64,000 bases of DNA from Ampelocalamus luodianensis (lineage: Eukaryota > Streptophyta > Magnoliopsida > Poales > Poaceae). The first letter of the stretch is position 1. Every line of letters begins with the position of its first letter. Of the stretch, positions 34,601 to 47,100 are shown one piece after another. The stretch is from assembly GCA_036346255.1 (NCBI GenBank), contig CM070617.1:5125501-5189500 (forward strand), in the 5' to 3' direction. The notes under the pieces are model-generated. The model did not search any database. It was not told where the DNA came from and saw only the letters and a list, made by a program, of their open reading frames with translations. The position numbers and the translations under genes were made by a program.

Positions 34601-36178
34601 GCTAGTCTCTTACTAGCGACACTTTTCTTTATTAAATCAAAGAAGAACCTTGGTTGCTTATTCAGCCTCCTTTTAAAGGTTGGTTAGATCTTAAAAATTG
34701 AAATGGTTTTTTTCAGTACTAATTCGGACTACATGGAAAAAAGAGAGCATGGAGTTGGAAAGTGTAATCTTCTTTTGGGGTTTACTAGTAAAATTTCTAC
34801 ATAATTCCTGCAAAAGATTTAATTTCTTTTGCAACAAAATTCTTGTGTGTAAACATGCTAGTACGATTTTTCAAAATAAAATAAACATGCTAGTATGAAT
34901 TAAGGCCAGTCCACGGTGTATCTAGCCTTGGTGTGCGTAACTGCGCATACATATTGCCTTGTCGTTAGAGCCATCCGTGTGAAATAAAATCGTGCAGTCC
35001 TTTTGGTTTCGCGATTCTCGATGCAGGCGCGAGACATGGGGATGGCCAAATCTAGGTCGTCCATACATTAATGATCCTCCGCACATCCAAGAGCAGCATT
35101 TCTTTATCCGTGTATGGAAATGAAGCATCTGGAAGATTCAACTGACCATCCTACAAGACCATTCTCTGAAGCATCTCTCTGAAACACTCCAGCGGATTCA
35201 TATAGAAACACTTCTCTGAATTGAAACGCACAGTGCCAGTACAAGATTGGCAAATTAATTAGCAGTTTTACCATACTTATTATTACTGACTGATCTGGCT
35301 AAGTAGTAGTAGCACGCGCGAGAGCTGTCTTTTTTTTGAAGACTGAGAGTTATCTGTCGGTAATGGTCGGCACTCGTAGCAGTACAGAGGAGTAAAAACC
35401 AGCGCTGTAGTGCACAGGCCACAGGGAGCATCTGCATCCCCTACCCTACTATTGCGGATTGCACCCTCTATCCTCTTCCTCTGCTTTCTGCTGTGCTTCG
35501 TGTTGCAGTTCGAGGTTGTTTACCAAGGATGGCCATGCACGCATGTTGCTGCCCTGCCATGCATCCTGCACTTGTGCTGCCTGCCATCGCCTCGAATCCG
35601 CAGTTATCGCCTCGGGAACAGGAGCTAGGTAGGCGGTTGGCCGGGCGGTTGGTTACGGATTGAATGCAGCAGCAGCAGTAGCAGCAGATTCCAAAGGCGA
35701 TGGGGGGAAACGAGTTGGAATTAAAGACGGTGCCGAGCCGGTGAAATGGCAAGGCATGAACAGCGAACACATCAAGAGGAGGACGGTTGCTCAGTAGGAG
35801 TAGACGTACAGTAGCGACTGCTACTACATGGAATCATCGTACTAGTATGTTACTTGGTCTCTTGCCGACAACCAATACAGTGCGCAGCAGGGGGAGGCGG
35901 AGGCGGAGGATTTCTCTTGGTGGTGGTGAGTAGAGCGGTACTTAGTACTTAATTCCAGTAATTAGCTGAAGCTACATCAGGGGCGACTTTGCCAACTCGA
36001 TGGGCCGTGAGGTCCATGAAATTAAGTGGGTTTTGGCCTTTTGGCATGGCTACGTACGTCAGTCCAGTTGTCGAGTGGCTAGGCCCCCCCCCTCTTTTGG
36101 GCCGGCCTGGCCCAGAATCCTTTGCGAAGGATTGAAAGATAAGTACTAGTAAGTTTAGTTTGGTAGGTGGGAGTAACC
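34601..36178. other. Intergenic, no gene recognised
   Basis: Short open frames only. A GCAGCAGCAGTAGCAGCAG stretch near 35667 is a small trinucleotide repeat. The right end borders the tRNA gene. Confidence 0.4.
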
Positions 36179-36260
36179 GTCGATATGTCCGAGTGGTTAA
36201 GGAGACAGACTTGAAATCTGTTGGGCTTCGCCCGCGCAGGTTCGAACCCTGCTGTCGACG
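36179..36260 (+). tRNA. tRNA-Ser (anticodon UGA)
   Basis: The 82-nt sequence folds as a class II tRNA. A 7-bp acceptor stem pairs GTCGATA with TGTCGAC, followed by discriminator G. The anticodon stem is ACAGA/TCTGT around loop CTTGAAA, giving anticodon TGA. There is a long variable arm (TGGGCTTCGCCCG), and the T arm is GCAGGTTCGAACCCTGC. No CCA is encoded, as usual in nuclear genes. It has no intron. Confidence 0.95.
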
Positions 36261-36264
36261 TAAC

Positions 36265-36270
36265 TTTTTT
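36265..36270 (+). terminator. RNA polymerase III terminator (T6)
   Basis: A run of six T starts four bases after the tRNA-Ser gene, the standard Pol III stop signal. Confidence 0.85.
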
Positions 36271-37265
36271 GTCACTCTCATTTATTCCAACGGATTTTCC
36301 ATCATTAATTTGCATATAACAGATTCATATAACTTTGTTCTTTTTATCCTGAAGTTATTAAGATTGAATTGTTTTTCCCGTTCAACATGCCCCCCCCTTT
36401 TTTTTCTCTCTCTTCTCTTTTACGCTTACATCCACCGTTCAACATCATCATCAACGGCCGTAGATCGCACCCGGGAACAGAAATAAAGATTAGGAAGATG
36501 CAGGTGCACACTATCAAAGAAATCCGACACGAGGTTGCAAGATTCTTGAAGCAAACCAACGGTTACACTGATGTTGCCGTGTAGGAGCTGTAGGACGGCG
36601 GCGAGCGGCCGAGCGCAATGGTGAGGCCAGGACGGCGGTGGCAGCTTCTAAGTCTGCAGAACGAGAGGCGGGGAGAGAGAGGGTACCACCGACGATTTGG
36701 CGGGCAGCGATGGCTACGACGGCCGGCGGCATTGGCGGGGTGCGACGTTGGCGTGGCCCGGGAGCTTGCTCGCGCACGGGAGTGGGGATTGGGGAAGGAG
36801 AATTTGGGGAGGAGTGCACGACCGTCCGATAATAGTAAACGGTGGCTGTGAGGGGGAAAGTCACGCCGTGACTCCAAAGTTCAAACCTTATTGCTCCATG
36901 GAGACAAGACAACGACGATCAATTTTGTTTTTATTTATTTTAGTTCGGTAGGTGGCATGTTAGTATTGGCAGGATTACATCGTTCTAAAAAAAAACTATT
37001 TCAAGAAATATGATTATTGAGTAATCTCTACCGGAGGAATATTCGTCGGTGGTACGTCTAATCTGTGGAACAAAAGCATTCAAAGCAGCATCTTTACATA
37101 GAAATTGAGTCTCAAAATCTATCCATGACAATGACATGCATTTTTATGAGGAGAGGGCCATTGCAATTTATTACTCTGAATGGGCTTGCAGCAACTATTT
37201 TATTTCTGGAGGATTAGTACAGTATAGGAAAACTCACTAAAATAAAATTTAAAACTATTTTCTTT
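36271..37265. other. Intergenic; GC-rich open frames at 36514-36912 unsupported
   Basis: Contains a C9/T-run low-complexity tract near 36390-36410 and a GC-rich block with overlapping frames on both strands (132 codons minus, 84 codons plus). No motif is recognised. It may be a promoter or an old gene fragment. Confidence 0.35.
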
Positions 37266-37479
37266 TTTGAGGAGCCATTCAGCTGATGCAGTCTTCAATA
37301 ACAAATCACTCCTCTCTTTGTTCACCTTACCTTGGAAGAAAAGGTACCTTTATTCCTCTCAAAGTCTCAAGCTCCTGGCTCCAAGCCATTATTCTGATCT
37401 TACATGCATCCTCATCTAATAATATCTTGAAGCTTAAGAAAAAGCATATCAATAAGTACAGGAAGGCTCCCAACTCCCA

Positions 37480-37558
37480 AGCTGCTCCCCTCCATTCCAT
37501 CCCATCCCAGGAGCAGAGCAGACAGTGGAGTGGAGAAGAGAAGGGTAAAGTCAACCAG
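37480..37558 (+). other. Probable 5' UTR exon of the saposin-domain gene
   Basis: The leader ends at AACCAG/GTGAGC (37558), a strong donor. The matching acceptor TTGTAG lies at 38359, seven bases before the start codon at 38366. The 5' boundary is approximate. An intron just upstream of the start codon is common in plant genes. Confidence 0.5.
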
Positions 37559-38365
37559 GTGAGCTGCTTTCTTGATCTCCTGATCCATTTTAGCTTCTTC
37601 TTTGCGACCATTTGTTGCTTGTTGATTTGCTCTGTCCAGCTCGACCCTAGTTCTTGCATCTATGGAGGTTCGATTTGAGTAGCATGAACTGTTGATTTCC
37701 TCTCTCCCAAACCAAACTGACACGGAAAATGGGGAGAAAAATAAGGGAATGAAGGAAGTGTTATGCTTGGTGAATTTGCTAGTTTTGGTATCTGTGTACT
37801 GTAGTGATAGCAAGAGAGTTATTTTTGGATCTTTTTAGGGATGTTTTGTTGTGGGGATGGAGCTTTGGTGGTGCGAATGAGCTGAATCTGGTGGATTTGG
37901 TGCTCAAGATGTGTATGTATGGTGAGTCCTAGTTCAGTCTTCTAATCCCAACCTACCCAAGTTACCGAACTTTGTGTGCAGAAATGGATCTTGCAATGAG
38001 CCGAGTTCAATTACATTGGGACTTTGAAAAGTTCTTGTACGATCTAACACTTGATTTACATGGTGTGGTGAGAGGCCTAACAGATCTGTTTGAGGCTAAT
38101 TTGCCTTTCCCATGGAAATTTGAGTTAAGCAAAAGAGTGTAGTGCTGTCTGATTATCTCTTTCTTGTTCTGCATTTCTGTAAACAACTTACTGCATAATT
38201 ACCCTTTTGAGTGCATGCCCATTTGTTGCATTCTGGCCGTCTGACGTACACATTTTTTTTAGCAATGTGACGTACTCATTTTGAACTGTTCAGATGGTGC
38301 AAACCGATACGACTCGGTTAGTCTGTTAGTTCTGTCTCTCTGAACTGGCAAACTTGTAGGCAGGC

Positions 38366-40231
38366 ATGATGTCTTCAACAAGGAGGCTTGCGTTTGGACT
38401 TGTATTAGCCTTTTCAGTCGTGGTCGCAGAGAGCAGAGATGCATATGATATCTTGGGTAAGTTGTGAATTCATCATAAGAATGAATGATGCTATTGATCT
38501 TGTTTGTACTGTTGGTATTTCTAGTCTTGTAGCAATGGTATTCCTGATGATAATGCTAAGTAGATCGAGTGCAGCAATGTCACGCAATCGAAAGTGCAAA
38601 GCATTGAAAAAGAGGTGCTAAAATAAACAAGAACTACCTTTTAATTTGGTTATGTGTTGATTTCCGTTGACGATTCTACATCCAGTTTTCTGATTTCATC
38701 TAAGTTGCACAAGCACATAATAGTATGAATCTGTGTGTTCCTGATGCCTGTGTTATGAGAATTGTGTTTCCAACCGTGTGTTGTTCTGCACTTCTGCTGC
38801 CTATCAGATGCTGTGAGCTAGTGGTACTCACAATTAGTTCATCTAATTTTTGTTTTCATCTGAGGGCTCTGTATTCGATTTTGCATTTGTAGTAATTCGT
38901 TAAAGAAAACTGTGATCCAGATGTCACAAATTCTTCTCACCATATCTCCAGCTTAGCACCTATTTCCTTGTAGAAATTCAAGTTCCATAGATGTTGACCT
39001 TATGATCACTCTGTTCTGTCGTATTCATTTCAGCTTATGAAAGCTTGCCCCTTGCAAGCAAGGGCACAGGATTAACTGCGGCTAATGGAAAGTTGTGTCA
39101 ACTATGTGAGCAGTACTCAACTGAAGCACTGTTCTACCTCCAACAAAACGAAACCCAGACTGAGATTCTTAGTGTCCTCCACCATGCATGTGCCAATCTT
39201 GCCCCTCTAAAACAGCAGGTATGAATAAAATTGTAATGCCTGCCTTAGATACCATATGTTCAGTTTCATTAAACTAATTGGTATGTTGATGGTTTGCCCT
39301 GTTACAGTGCATCACGCTGGTTGACTACTACATTCCCCTTTTCTTCTTGGAGGTTTCTGTGGTTAACCCTGAAAAGTTCTGTGAGTCAGTGCATCTCTGC
39401 AAAAATGGGATGATGATTCGCCTACCCACTCAAGGGGATACTTGCGGTCTATGCCATCATGTTCTTATTGAAGTTCTTACCATACTAAAAGATCCTGACA
39501 TGCAGGTAACTGCCATCTTTTCAATCTTTGTCATCAATGTACTGTGTAATGCTTGGTTTGTACTTTGAACATGGTGTAATGCTTTTCTAATTATGTCGTA
39601 ATTTTGCAGCTGGAGATAGTTGAACTACTTCTCAAAACATGCAGCAAGGCGGAGAACTATGCACAGCAGGTGAGTTAAGTTCAAAAACTGTCGGATATAT
39701 TGAAATAATAATGAATCTGCCTGTAATCAAATGATAGCACATCATGGGATAACATGATTTCCGTGGTTGTTCGTACAGCAAAAATAACTGAGAAATCCTG
39801 AACTGATTTACTGCTTCAAAAAGTAAAAACAAATACTACAGTGCTTTTCTCCCATGTGCCTAAGCACATACCAAATTCAACACCTTTAGATGTCACGTAG
39901 TACTTATGCTTCAACACCTAGAAAATTGTTTTTGTAATTAGCTTAGTTGTATGCAACTTTGTCTTAACGGAGTGGTAATGCATCACAAGGGTTTTCCTTG
40001 TGAAAATTTGACATTTTTCAACACTTTGCAAGATCTAGATCTTCCTCTGTTCTGCTGACGACAGTCTTCTTTTAATTTTTCCAGTGCAAGAGGCTGGTCC
40101 TCGAGTATATCCCACTGATACTGGTGAAATCCCAGAAGTTCCTTGAGACAACAGACGTCTGCTCTGTAATACATGCATGTAAAACAGGCACACAAGCATC
40201 AATGGAGACCATGCTTCTCTCTGCCACTTAG
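38366..40231 (+). CDS. Secreted saposin B-domain protein (prosaposin-like), two SapB domains
   Basis: Five exons join in phase: 38366-38456, 39034-39218, 39308-39505, 39610-39669 and 40085-40231, giving 226 residues. The start MMSSTRRLAFGLVLAFSVVV is a clear signal peptide ending near residue 22. Two saposin B units follow, each with six cysteines. The first begins with KLCQLCEQY (Cys52, Cys55) and closes with KFCESVHLC; the second begins with DTCGLCHHVL and closes with DVCSVIHAC. Saposin B folds are disulphide-locked helical bundles that bind lipid. Plant members of this two-unit type are expected in vacuole, lysosome-like or extracellular compartments, but no specific partner is known. It converges with the ETG1 gene, with about 870 bases between the two stop codons. 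Confidence 0.88.
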
Positions 40232-41105
40232 TGAAGACAATGTAAATCAAGACAACACTTATATGTATAAGAGATTGAACCGAGAAAAGAATTGAAGGTC
40301 AGATGCCTGTGGGAACTCTTTCCTCTATTGCTGAAACACTATTGAGTGATGAAAATTTGGCTGTGTAAAGATTTGTGTTGTACATTTTGAATCCTACATA
40401 CTGCTCTCTGAACTATGCAGCAAGCCAGCAACAATACCACCATTCGTTGAGCATAGAACTGTCTCAGAGCATTGGATTGAGAAGTTAAACACATGTAATT
40501 GTTGCTTTGGGTCATCTATTATTTGTCCAATCATGGTGATATTGTTATTTGTTTCCCTGTTGCTCTGGCAAGCGGCCCAATTTGTGGGAAAAGAGAGAAA
40601 TACTACACATTATCTAAGAAAATCTTGACTTTTCATGTGACGAGATTGAAACATAAGATTTGTAGTTTGAAAATAGTTCGTTCCATAGACAAAAAAAAGA
40701 GGGTGTAGTGGTCAGATGTTCACACAAATTGTATTGCAAGCCTTACTCCTTGAAACCAGAAGCGTACATTTCAATTTAAATTAAACTCTTGCAGAATTAG
40801 CGCTGAATTCAACAAACTACAAATGTTACATTTAGTTGTCCATTCAAACCAAAATAGCAATTCCGATTCCAGTAATCGTAGAATGCTAATTGCAAATCTG
40901 ATTGACATGCCAGTAGTTGCAAGAGAAAATTTCACACTTGGGACACAAAAGCACAGGCCAAACTTGATAATTAACTTCACATGACATTCGTAGGATCACA
41001 AAAAATGTCGGAGATCAACCTGTTGATTTAGGCCCTAAAGGTATACACATCACAGCGGGCCAATATCACAAGTGGAGTTTACACAAGTGCTAATGAAATC
41101 TCTTC
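40232..41105. other. Convergent 3' UTRs
   Basis: AT-rich DNA between two convergent stop codons, presumably holding the 3' UTRs of the saposin-domain gene (plus) and ETG1 (minus). No other gene was seen. Confidence 0.5.
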
Positions 41106-44100
41106 TCACAGCAACCTCTCCTTTCTAAGCCTCTCAAGCTCCTTCACCATCTGCCAGTGCTCCATGGAAAGACTCTTCTCACCAAAGCTTGAAGCCATTA
41201 TCTGTGCCATTGTTAGCCATCTGCAGATCAGCATAAGCCGAGTTGGTAAAATAAATGTTCATAAGCTTCCGTGTAAGTAACTGTAAAATGTCAGATGCCC
41301 TCGCCTGATAGCTTGAACAAATACCTGCTAAGTTCAGAACAACCCAAGCTCCTATCATCGCGCATGGCACTGACCATTTCATCTTGAATCATCTGCAATT
41401 AAGATGCACACATTATGCAACTCATTACCAGTGAAAACTGAGTCATGCAAAAAGATAATCTGGAAGTTTTAAATCTGCCATTGTTGCATTCCCCACTCTG
41501 ACAATTCCGCATCATGTTCAAAATAATGAAAATTTAAGGTCTATCCTGAGCAACAGATCACTGTATTGCTAGATAAAAAGTGGAGTGAGGGATAATCTCT
41601 ATGGGAGGGTAGATCAGAGAGAGAGAAGAGAGGAGAGGGAGAGGGTACCATCAGATTGCGTGGAGGAGGAGCCGGCCATGGCGCGGCAGGTGGTCGTGGA
41701 AGAGGAAGACGGCGACGGCGGCGGTGCAGATCCGATGAAGAAGACAGCGGTGGTGCTTCCCGTCGCTGGAGCGCCCCCTTGAAGATCGGGTTAGGGTTTT
41801 GGTGGGGATGGTGGCCGGCACGGTGAACCTTGACCTTCGTGCCGCCCCGGTCCCCACCTCTTATATGTGGCGCTGGCGACAGGGGCCCACCAGCCTATTG
41901 GTGGCGCCCCGATCGAGCGCAAGCAGGGGGCATTTGGCCGTTGGGCCAAATGCCCTGAGATCATTCTAACATTCTTCCCCTTGATCTCAATCTATACTTT
42001 ATCTTTAATTACTTTTGCCTTTACACATTCCATCACGGATTAGTGCATAGAACATGTCTCATCGTCACGGTCAATTGCCGATAGATTTAACAGTTACAAT
42101 ACACCTCTCTGTTCTGAAATAGTTACTTTAATCTTTTGGGCCATCTTTTAGTCCAGGAATCATAGGCTTTCCCTTAAACCCATGCCGACTACATGTTCTC
42201 TGAACACGTTGGGTGGTAAGCCTTTAGTAAGCGGATCCGCTAACATCTTTGCGGTACTTATATGCTCAAGACTTATAATTTGATCCCGAACTTTATCTTT
42301 CACAACATAATACTTTATGTCAATGTGTTTGGCAGCACCACTTGACTTATTGTTGTGGGCATACGTTACTGCGGGTTCATTATCGCAGTACAACTTAAGT
42401 GGTCTATTGATGTCGTCAACCACTTTTAAACCGGGTATGAACTTCTTTAGCGTTCACTGCCCGTAGCCTCATAACATGCTACAAACTCGGCATACATTGT
42501 GGACGATGTAGTGACGGTTTGCTTTGAGCTTTTCCACGATATAGCTCCTCCAGCGAGAGTGAACACATATCCGGATGTTGACTTTCTATCATCTCCCGCA
42601 TAATCAGAGTCTGTATACCCCACTATATGGAGTGAATCTGATCTTCTGTATGTCATCATGAGGCCTTTTGTTCCTTGCAAATAACGCAAGACTTTCTTTA
42701 TCAATTTCAATGTTCTATTCCAGGATTGCTCTGGAATCTGCCAAGTAACCCGGTAACAAACGCTAAGTCAGGGCGCGTACACACTTGAGCATACTGCAAG
42801 CTTCCGACAGCTGAAGCATATGGAACCGATTTCATTTGATCGAGCTCGTACTGGTTCCTGGGGCATTGAAAATCCCCATATCTGTCGCCCTTGACTATAG
42901 GTGCAGGTGAAGGACTACATTTATGCATACAAAATTTCTTTAAGACTTTCTCTATGTATGCCTTTTGTGACATCCCAATATCCCCTTATTTCTATCCCTG
43001 AATTTCGATCCCTAGAACGAACGAAGCTTCACCAAGATCTTTCATATCAAAGTTTGAGGACAAAAACTTCTTAGTCTCCAAAGATGTGATGACATCACTA
43101 CTAGCCATGAGGATATCATCCACATACGAGATTAGGAAGATAAACTTCTCATCTTTAAACTTTGCATAAACACGATTGTCCTCTACATTCTCTTTAAACC
43201 CAAATTTTCTTATTGTACTGTCAAACTTCAAGTACCACTGTCTTGAAGCTTGTTTTAACCCATAAATCGATTTCTTTAGGCGCATCCCATTCTTTCATTT
43301 CCTTCCACGACAAAACCTTTCGGTTGTGCCATGTAAACATTTTCCTCCAAATCCCCATTAAGAAATGTCGTCTTTACATCCATCGATGTAACTCTAAATC
43401 ATAATGTGCTACTAATGCCATTATGATTCAAAGAATCTTTACATGAGACCGGAGAAAAATCTCATTGTAATCAATCTCTTCTCTTTGCGTAAAGCCTTTT
43501 GCCACAAGTCGCGCTTTGTATCTTTCTACATTCCCTCAGTGAGAACATAACAGCAAAATTATATGCCTTATTTTCAACGTTGGTCAAAAATACAACATAC
43601 AATTAAATCAATTTTATCTATACATTAAATCTACATCACCAGTTAGAAATAGAAATAATGCATAAAATCATCAATTAAAAATTATAATATTGTTATTATC
43701 AACGTTGGTCGAAAATAACAATATTATAAATTCTGAAATTATATCTATTTTTTCCAAAATTAAATTCTCCGTTGGTTCGAATTTAATAATGAAAATCAAT
43801 CAACATTAACTTTGCAATGAAATCGTAATTATTCTAAAATAATTCACTATCTGAAGCATTATATCGTACACTTTTAATCTCTGAAAAAATTAACACGTTG
43901 GTGCAAAAAAATTACAGAGATTTGATTAAATTTCAATCAAATTCACTCATAAATGCTTCTGAAAAACATTAAAACTCATTTTCTGATTCTTGTTCATAAA
44001 CCCACTTCGCCCAAACCCACACGCCACGGCCCACGGCCAGCCCACTCCGCCATGCGCGCCGCCTCGCCCAAAAAGCCTCTCATGCGGCGGCTGAGGCTCG

Positions 44101-47100
44101 TCCGTCCGATCGATCGGACGGCCGAGATGGAGCGCGCACGCGGGGATATCACCCAAACCCCAAACCCTAGCCCATTTCCACCGCTCTCCCGAAATTGCGG
44201 ATCACTGCGGCGGCTCCGCGGCGGCAAGTCGGCGGCGAAGAGAGCAGCACCGGGCAGCGGGAGGCGGCGGCGTCGGCTCTCGGCGGCCAAGGCGTGGCGG
44301 CGCGCCTCGGCGGCCGCGTGGCGGCGCGCGGCCTCTCGGCGACAGCGGAAGGAGCGGCGACGATCGACACAGAAGGCCGGCGGCAGCGCGCGCGACCGGG
44401 CGGGCGACTTCGCCACGGAGAGGAGCGGCGCGGGGAGAGCGCGCGCGAGGTCGACGGCGGGCTCGCGGAGGCGGCGCCGATCGGGATGGGCGACCAGTGC
44501 GCCCCGACGCAGGCGGCGCGGCGTCACGGGGCAGCGCGCCGGCGGCGCGACCGGCATGCGAGCGCGGCGCGCGGCCGAGCGCGCAAAAGGTAAGGGCTCG
44601 ATACCATTGTTGTTCTTCTCACGGAGGTAGATCGAGAGAGAAGAGAGGAGAGGAGAGTACCGTCAGATTGCGTGGAGGAGCCGACCATGGCGCGGCAGCG
44701 GTGGTCGTGGAAGAGGAAGACGGCGACGGCGGCGGTGCAGATCCGATGAAGAAGACAGCGGTGGTGCTTCCCGTCGCTGGAGCGCCCCCTTGAAGATCGG
44801 GTTAGGGTTTTGGTGGGGATGGTGGCCGGCGGTGAACCTTGACCTCGTGCGCCCGCCCCACCTCTTATATGTGGCGCGGCGGCGAGGCCCATGACCTATT
44901 GGTGGGCGCCGATCAAGCGCGCGCAGGGCATTTGGCCGGAGATCATTCTAACAAAAAGGACTTGATGGTCGTCCTCCCTCCCCCCCCCCCTCTCGCAGGA
45001 AATCAACTTGCCTCTTCGCCCACGCTCTGAACCGGTCGGTGCTTGCACACCTCAGCCACCCCTCTCGCCTTCCCCACGCGGGCATGCGCTCGAGGCCACA
45101 ACCGCTCACCACTCTCCCCTCCCAATCAGCGTGCGAAGAGCGGCCTCATGCACGCCAGTCATCAATCAGCCAGGATCCTGTGGCGGCGTGGCCGAGGAAG
45201 CCAGGATTCGGCGGCAGCGTCCTCGTGCTGCATCGACTTGCCCAGGCCAGATCTGGCCAGAGCAAGAAGCGTGGTGGCCAACGGTGAGCAATGGGAGACA
45301 CGGAGGTGGTGCACCCAGATCTGTCGGAGAGGGGGCTTGCCAGGCCGCCGCGCCCAATCCTCCTTGCAAGATCCAGCAAGCACCTAGGAGCATCTGGACG
45401 GGGGCCTCGAGGACACCTGTCTCGCTCCACGACCTCATTGTTGTCGGCAGCCAGAGGAAGCGGTGCAACGTAGACTCGACGTGAACCACGACAGGGCTTG
45501 GCCGGGTGTGGCAGCGGAGCCGAGGCATGCCACAGGCTGAGCACGATGCCGGAGACGTGATGGGCTAGGACGGAGTTCGGTCTGGCACAACATCCAAGCC
45601 AAGGGCGTGACGTAGGCCGATCAAGACGACAGAGGTGTGACATGTACAACTTAAGTACAATGACAAAAAAATATTTGGATGAAATGCAAAATGCAAGGTA
45701 TTTTTATTTTTTAGAGCATGTAATATTTTTTAGTCTGTAACAACGCACGAGCACATGACTATAGTTACCTGGTAAGTCTCAGATTCAGTTGACTGACTAA
45801 GAGACCTAATTGTGGCCAAGTACCATCTCCAACTCTCAAGTTCCTCAGAACTTGCATGTACTGCAGGCACGGATGATGGACGGAAAGGCACTATCAAGTC
45901 AGAAGGCAGCATGTTTGACTTTCCCTCAGAGAGAATAAGTAGCTGCACATCAGTCACCATTTCCAGCTTGTAGTACTCAAAATCATACTCAACCTGCAAG
46001 TCAAATCAAAGAAAATTTACAGATCTGATATTCTAATCTAAATTGTTCAGCGATGATAGTATGGTGTTTCATGCTTGGAGAATATCGTTGTGCCCTCGTT
46101 GCTGCATTCTTTGTGATTTATCCATGTACAATAGATAGTTATGCATTGTTTATAATTGATTACAGCTTGCGACTAAAGGCAGTAAGTGCAAATAGTCACA
46201 CAACTGAAAATTTAATTCAATATTGTATCATGTGGTCAATGACCTAAATGGGTGATATTGATATGTAAGCTGGCAAAAGATCTAAGCACTTCTCAGATGA
46301 GCATAGAAGTGCTTCCCAAAATATAATGTGCTGCATTCTTGTGAGTTGTGACTAACTTCTAAATAGCAAAATAGTACTAGAGGATTATTACCATTTGTGA
46401 CTCCATCAAAGTCTTAAGAAGCACAGTATTCTCAACACCTTTAGATGTCAATGATCCGGACCGCAAGAGAGTCTCATCAAAGGTCAGGTGGGTGCCCTGA
46501 GGTAGCTGCAGAACACCTGTAACCAACCTACAACAAATTTTAGGGGGGTAGTATAGGTTAAATTTTAGCTTTGAATGATTAAGGTATCAGGTGTTACATA
46601 TTCTTGATAAGACAAACAAAACGAGATGTACCTTCCAGACTTGTTGTCCTTTCTAGGTTGAAGTGCCGCTATGTTTAGATACTCAATTGACAGAGGAATA
46701 GCTTGTGAATATGGCAGTAGTCTCTGGACCAAAGTATTTAGCTGATTTCCAAATATGAAAGAACTTTCTCTGTTAAAGCCAGTGAAATTCAAGGAGAGCC
46801 TGCCAACGGTAACCACATCCACCCTATTACGAAGCTGCATGGACATCGAAAGGACCAAGACATTACTAAATTGACTATGAAATGTTTTAGCAAGAATCAT
46901 GCAAGGAAAGCAACGCGTAGTGTTAGGACATACTCTGGATAGAAGATGCAACAGCAAACACTGAGCTGCCAGTTCATCTTTCCCTAATACCAGAGTGAGA
47001 TGCGAGAGCAAAGATTGCCGGATGCCTTTTAGTAGGCGCGGTGAAGGCTGCATGATCAGAAAAAGAATAGGTTAGCTATTTTAGTCAATGGTTAAAAGCT

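Larger units (their letters stand above)
41581..44953 (-). mobile_element. Ty1/copia LTR retrotransposon, defective, in ETG1 intron 12
   Basis: The element has LTRs at 41581-41971 and 44608-44953 and a perfect 5-base duplication, AAAAG, at 41576-41580 and 44954-44958. On the minus strand, a primer-binding-like TGGTATCGAGCCC (44606-44594) follows the 5' LTR and a polypurine tract AAGGGGAAGAA (about 41982-41972) precedes the 3' LTR. Only the C-terminal half of pol remains. It lies in the same orientation as the host gene. Confidence 0.9.

Noticed and set aside
44959..45649. Several 100-160-codon frames in ETG1 intron 12
   Set aside because: GC-rich DNA open on both strands without domains or splice support.
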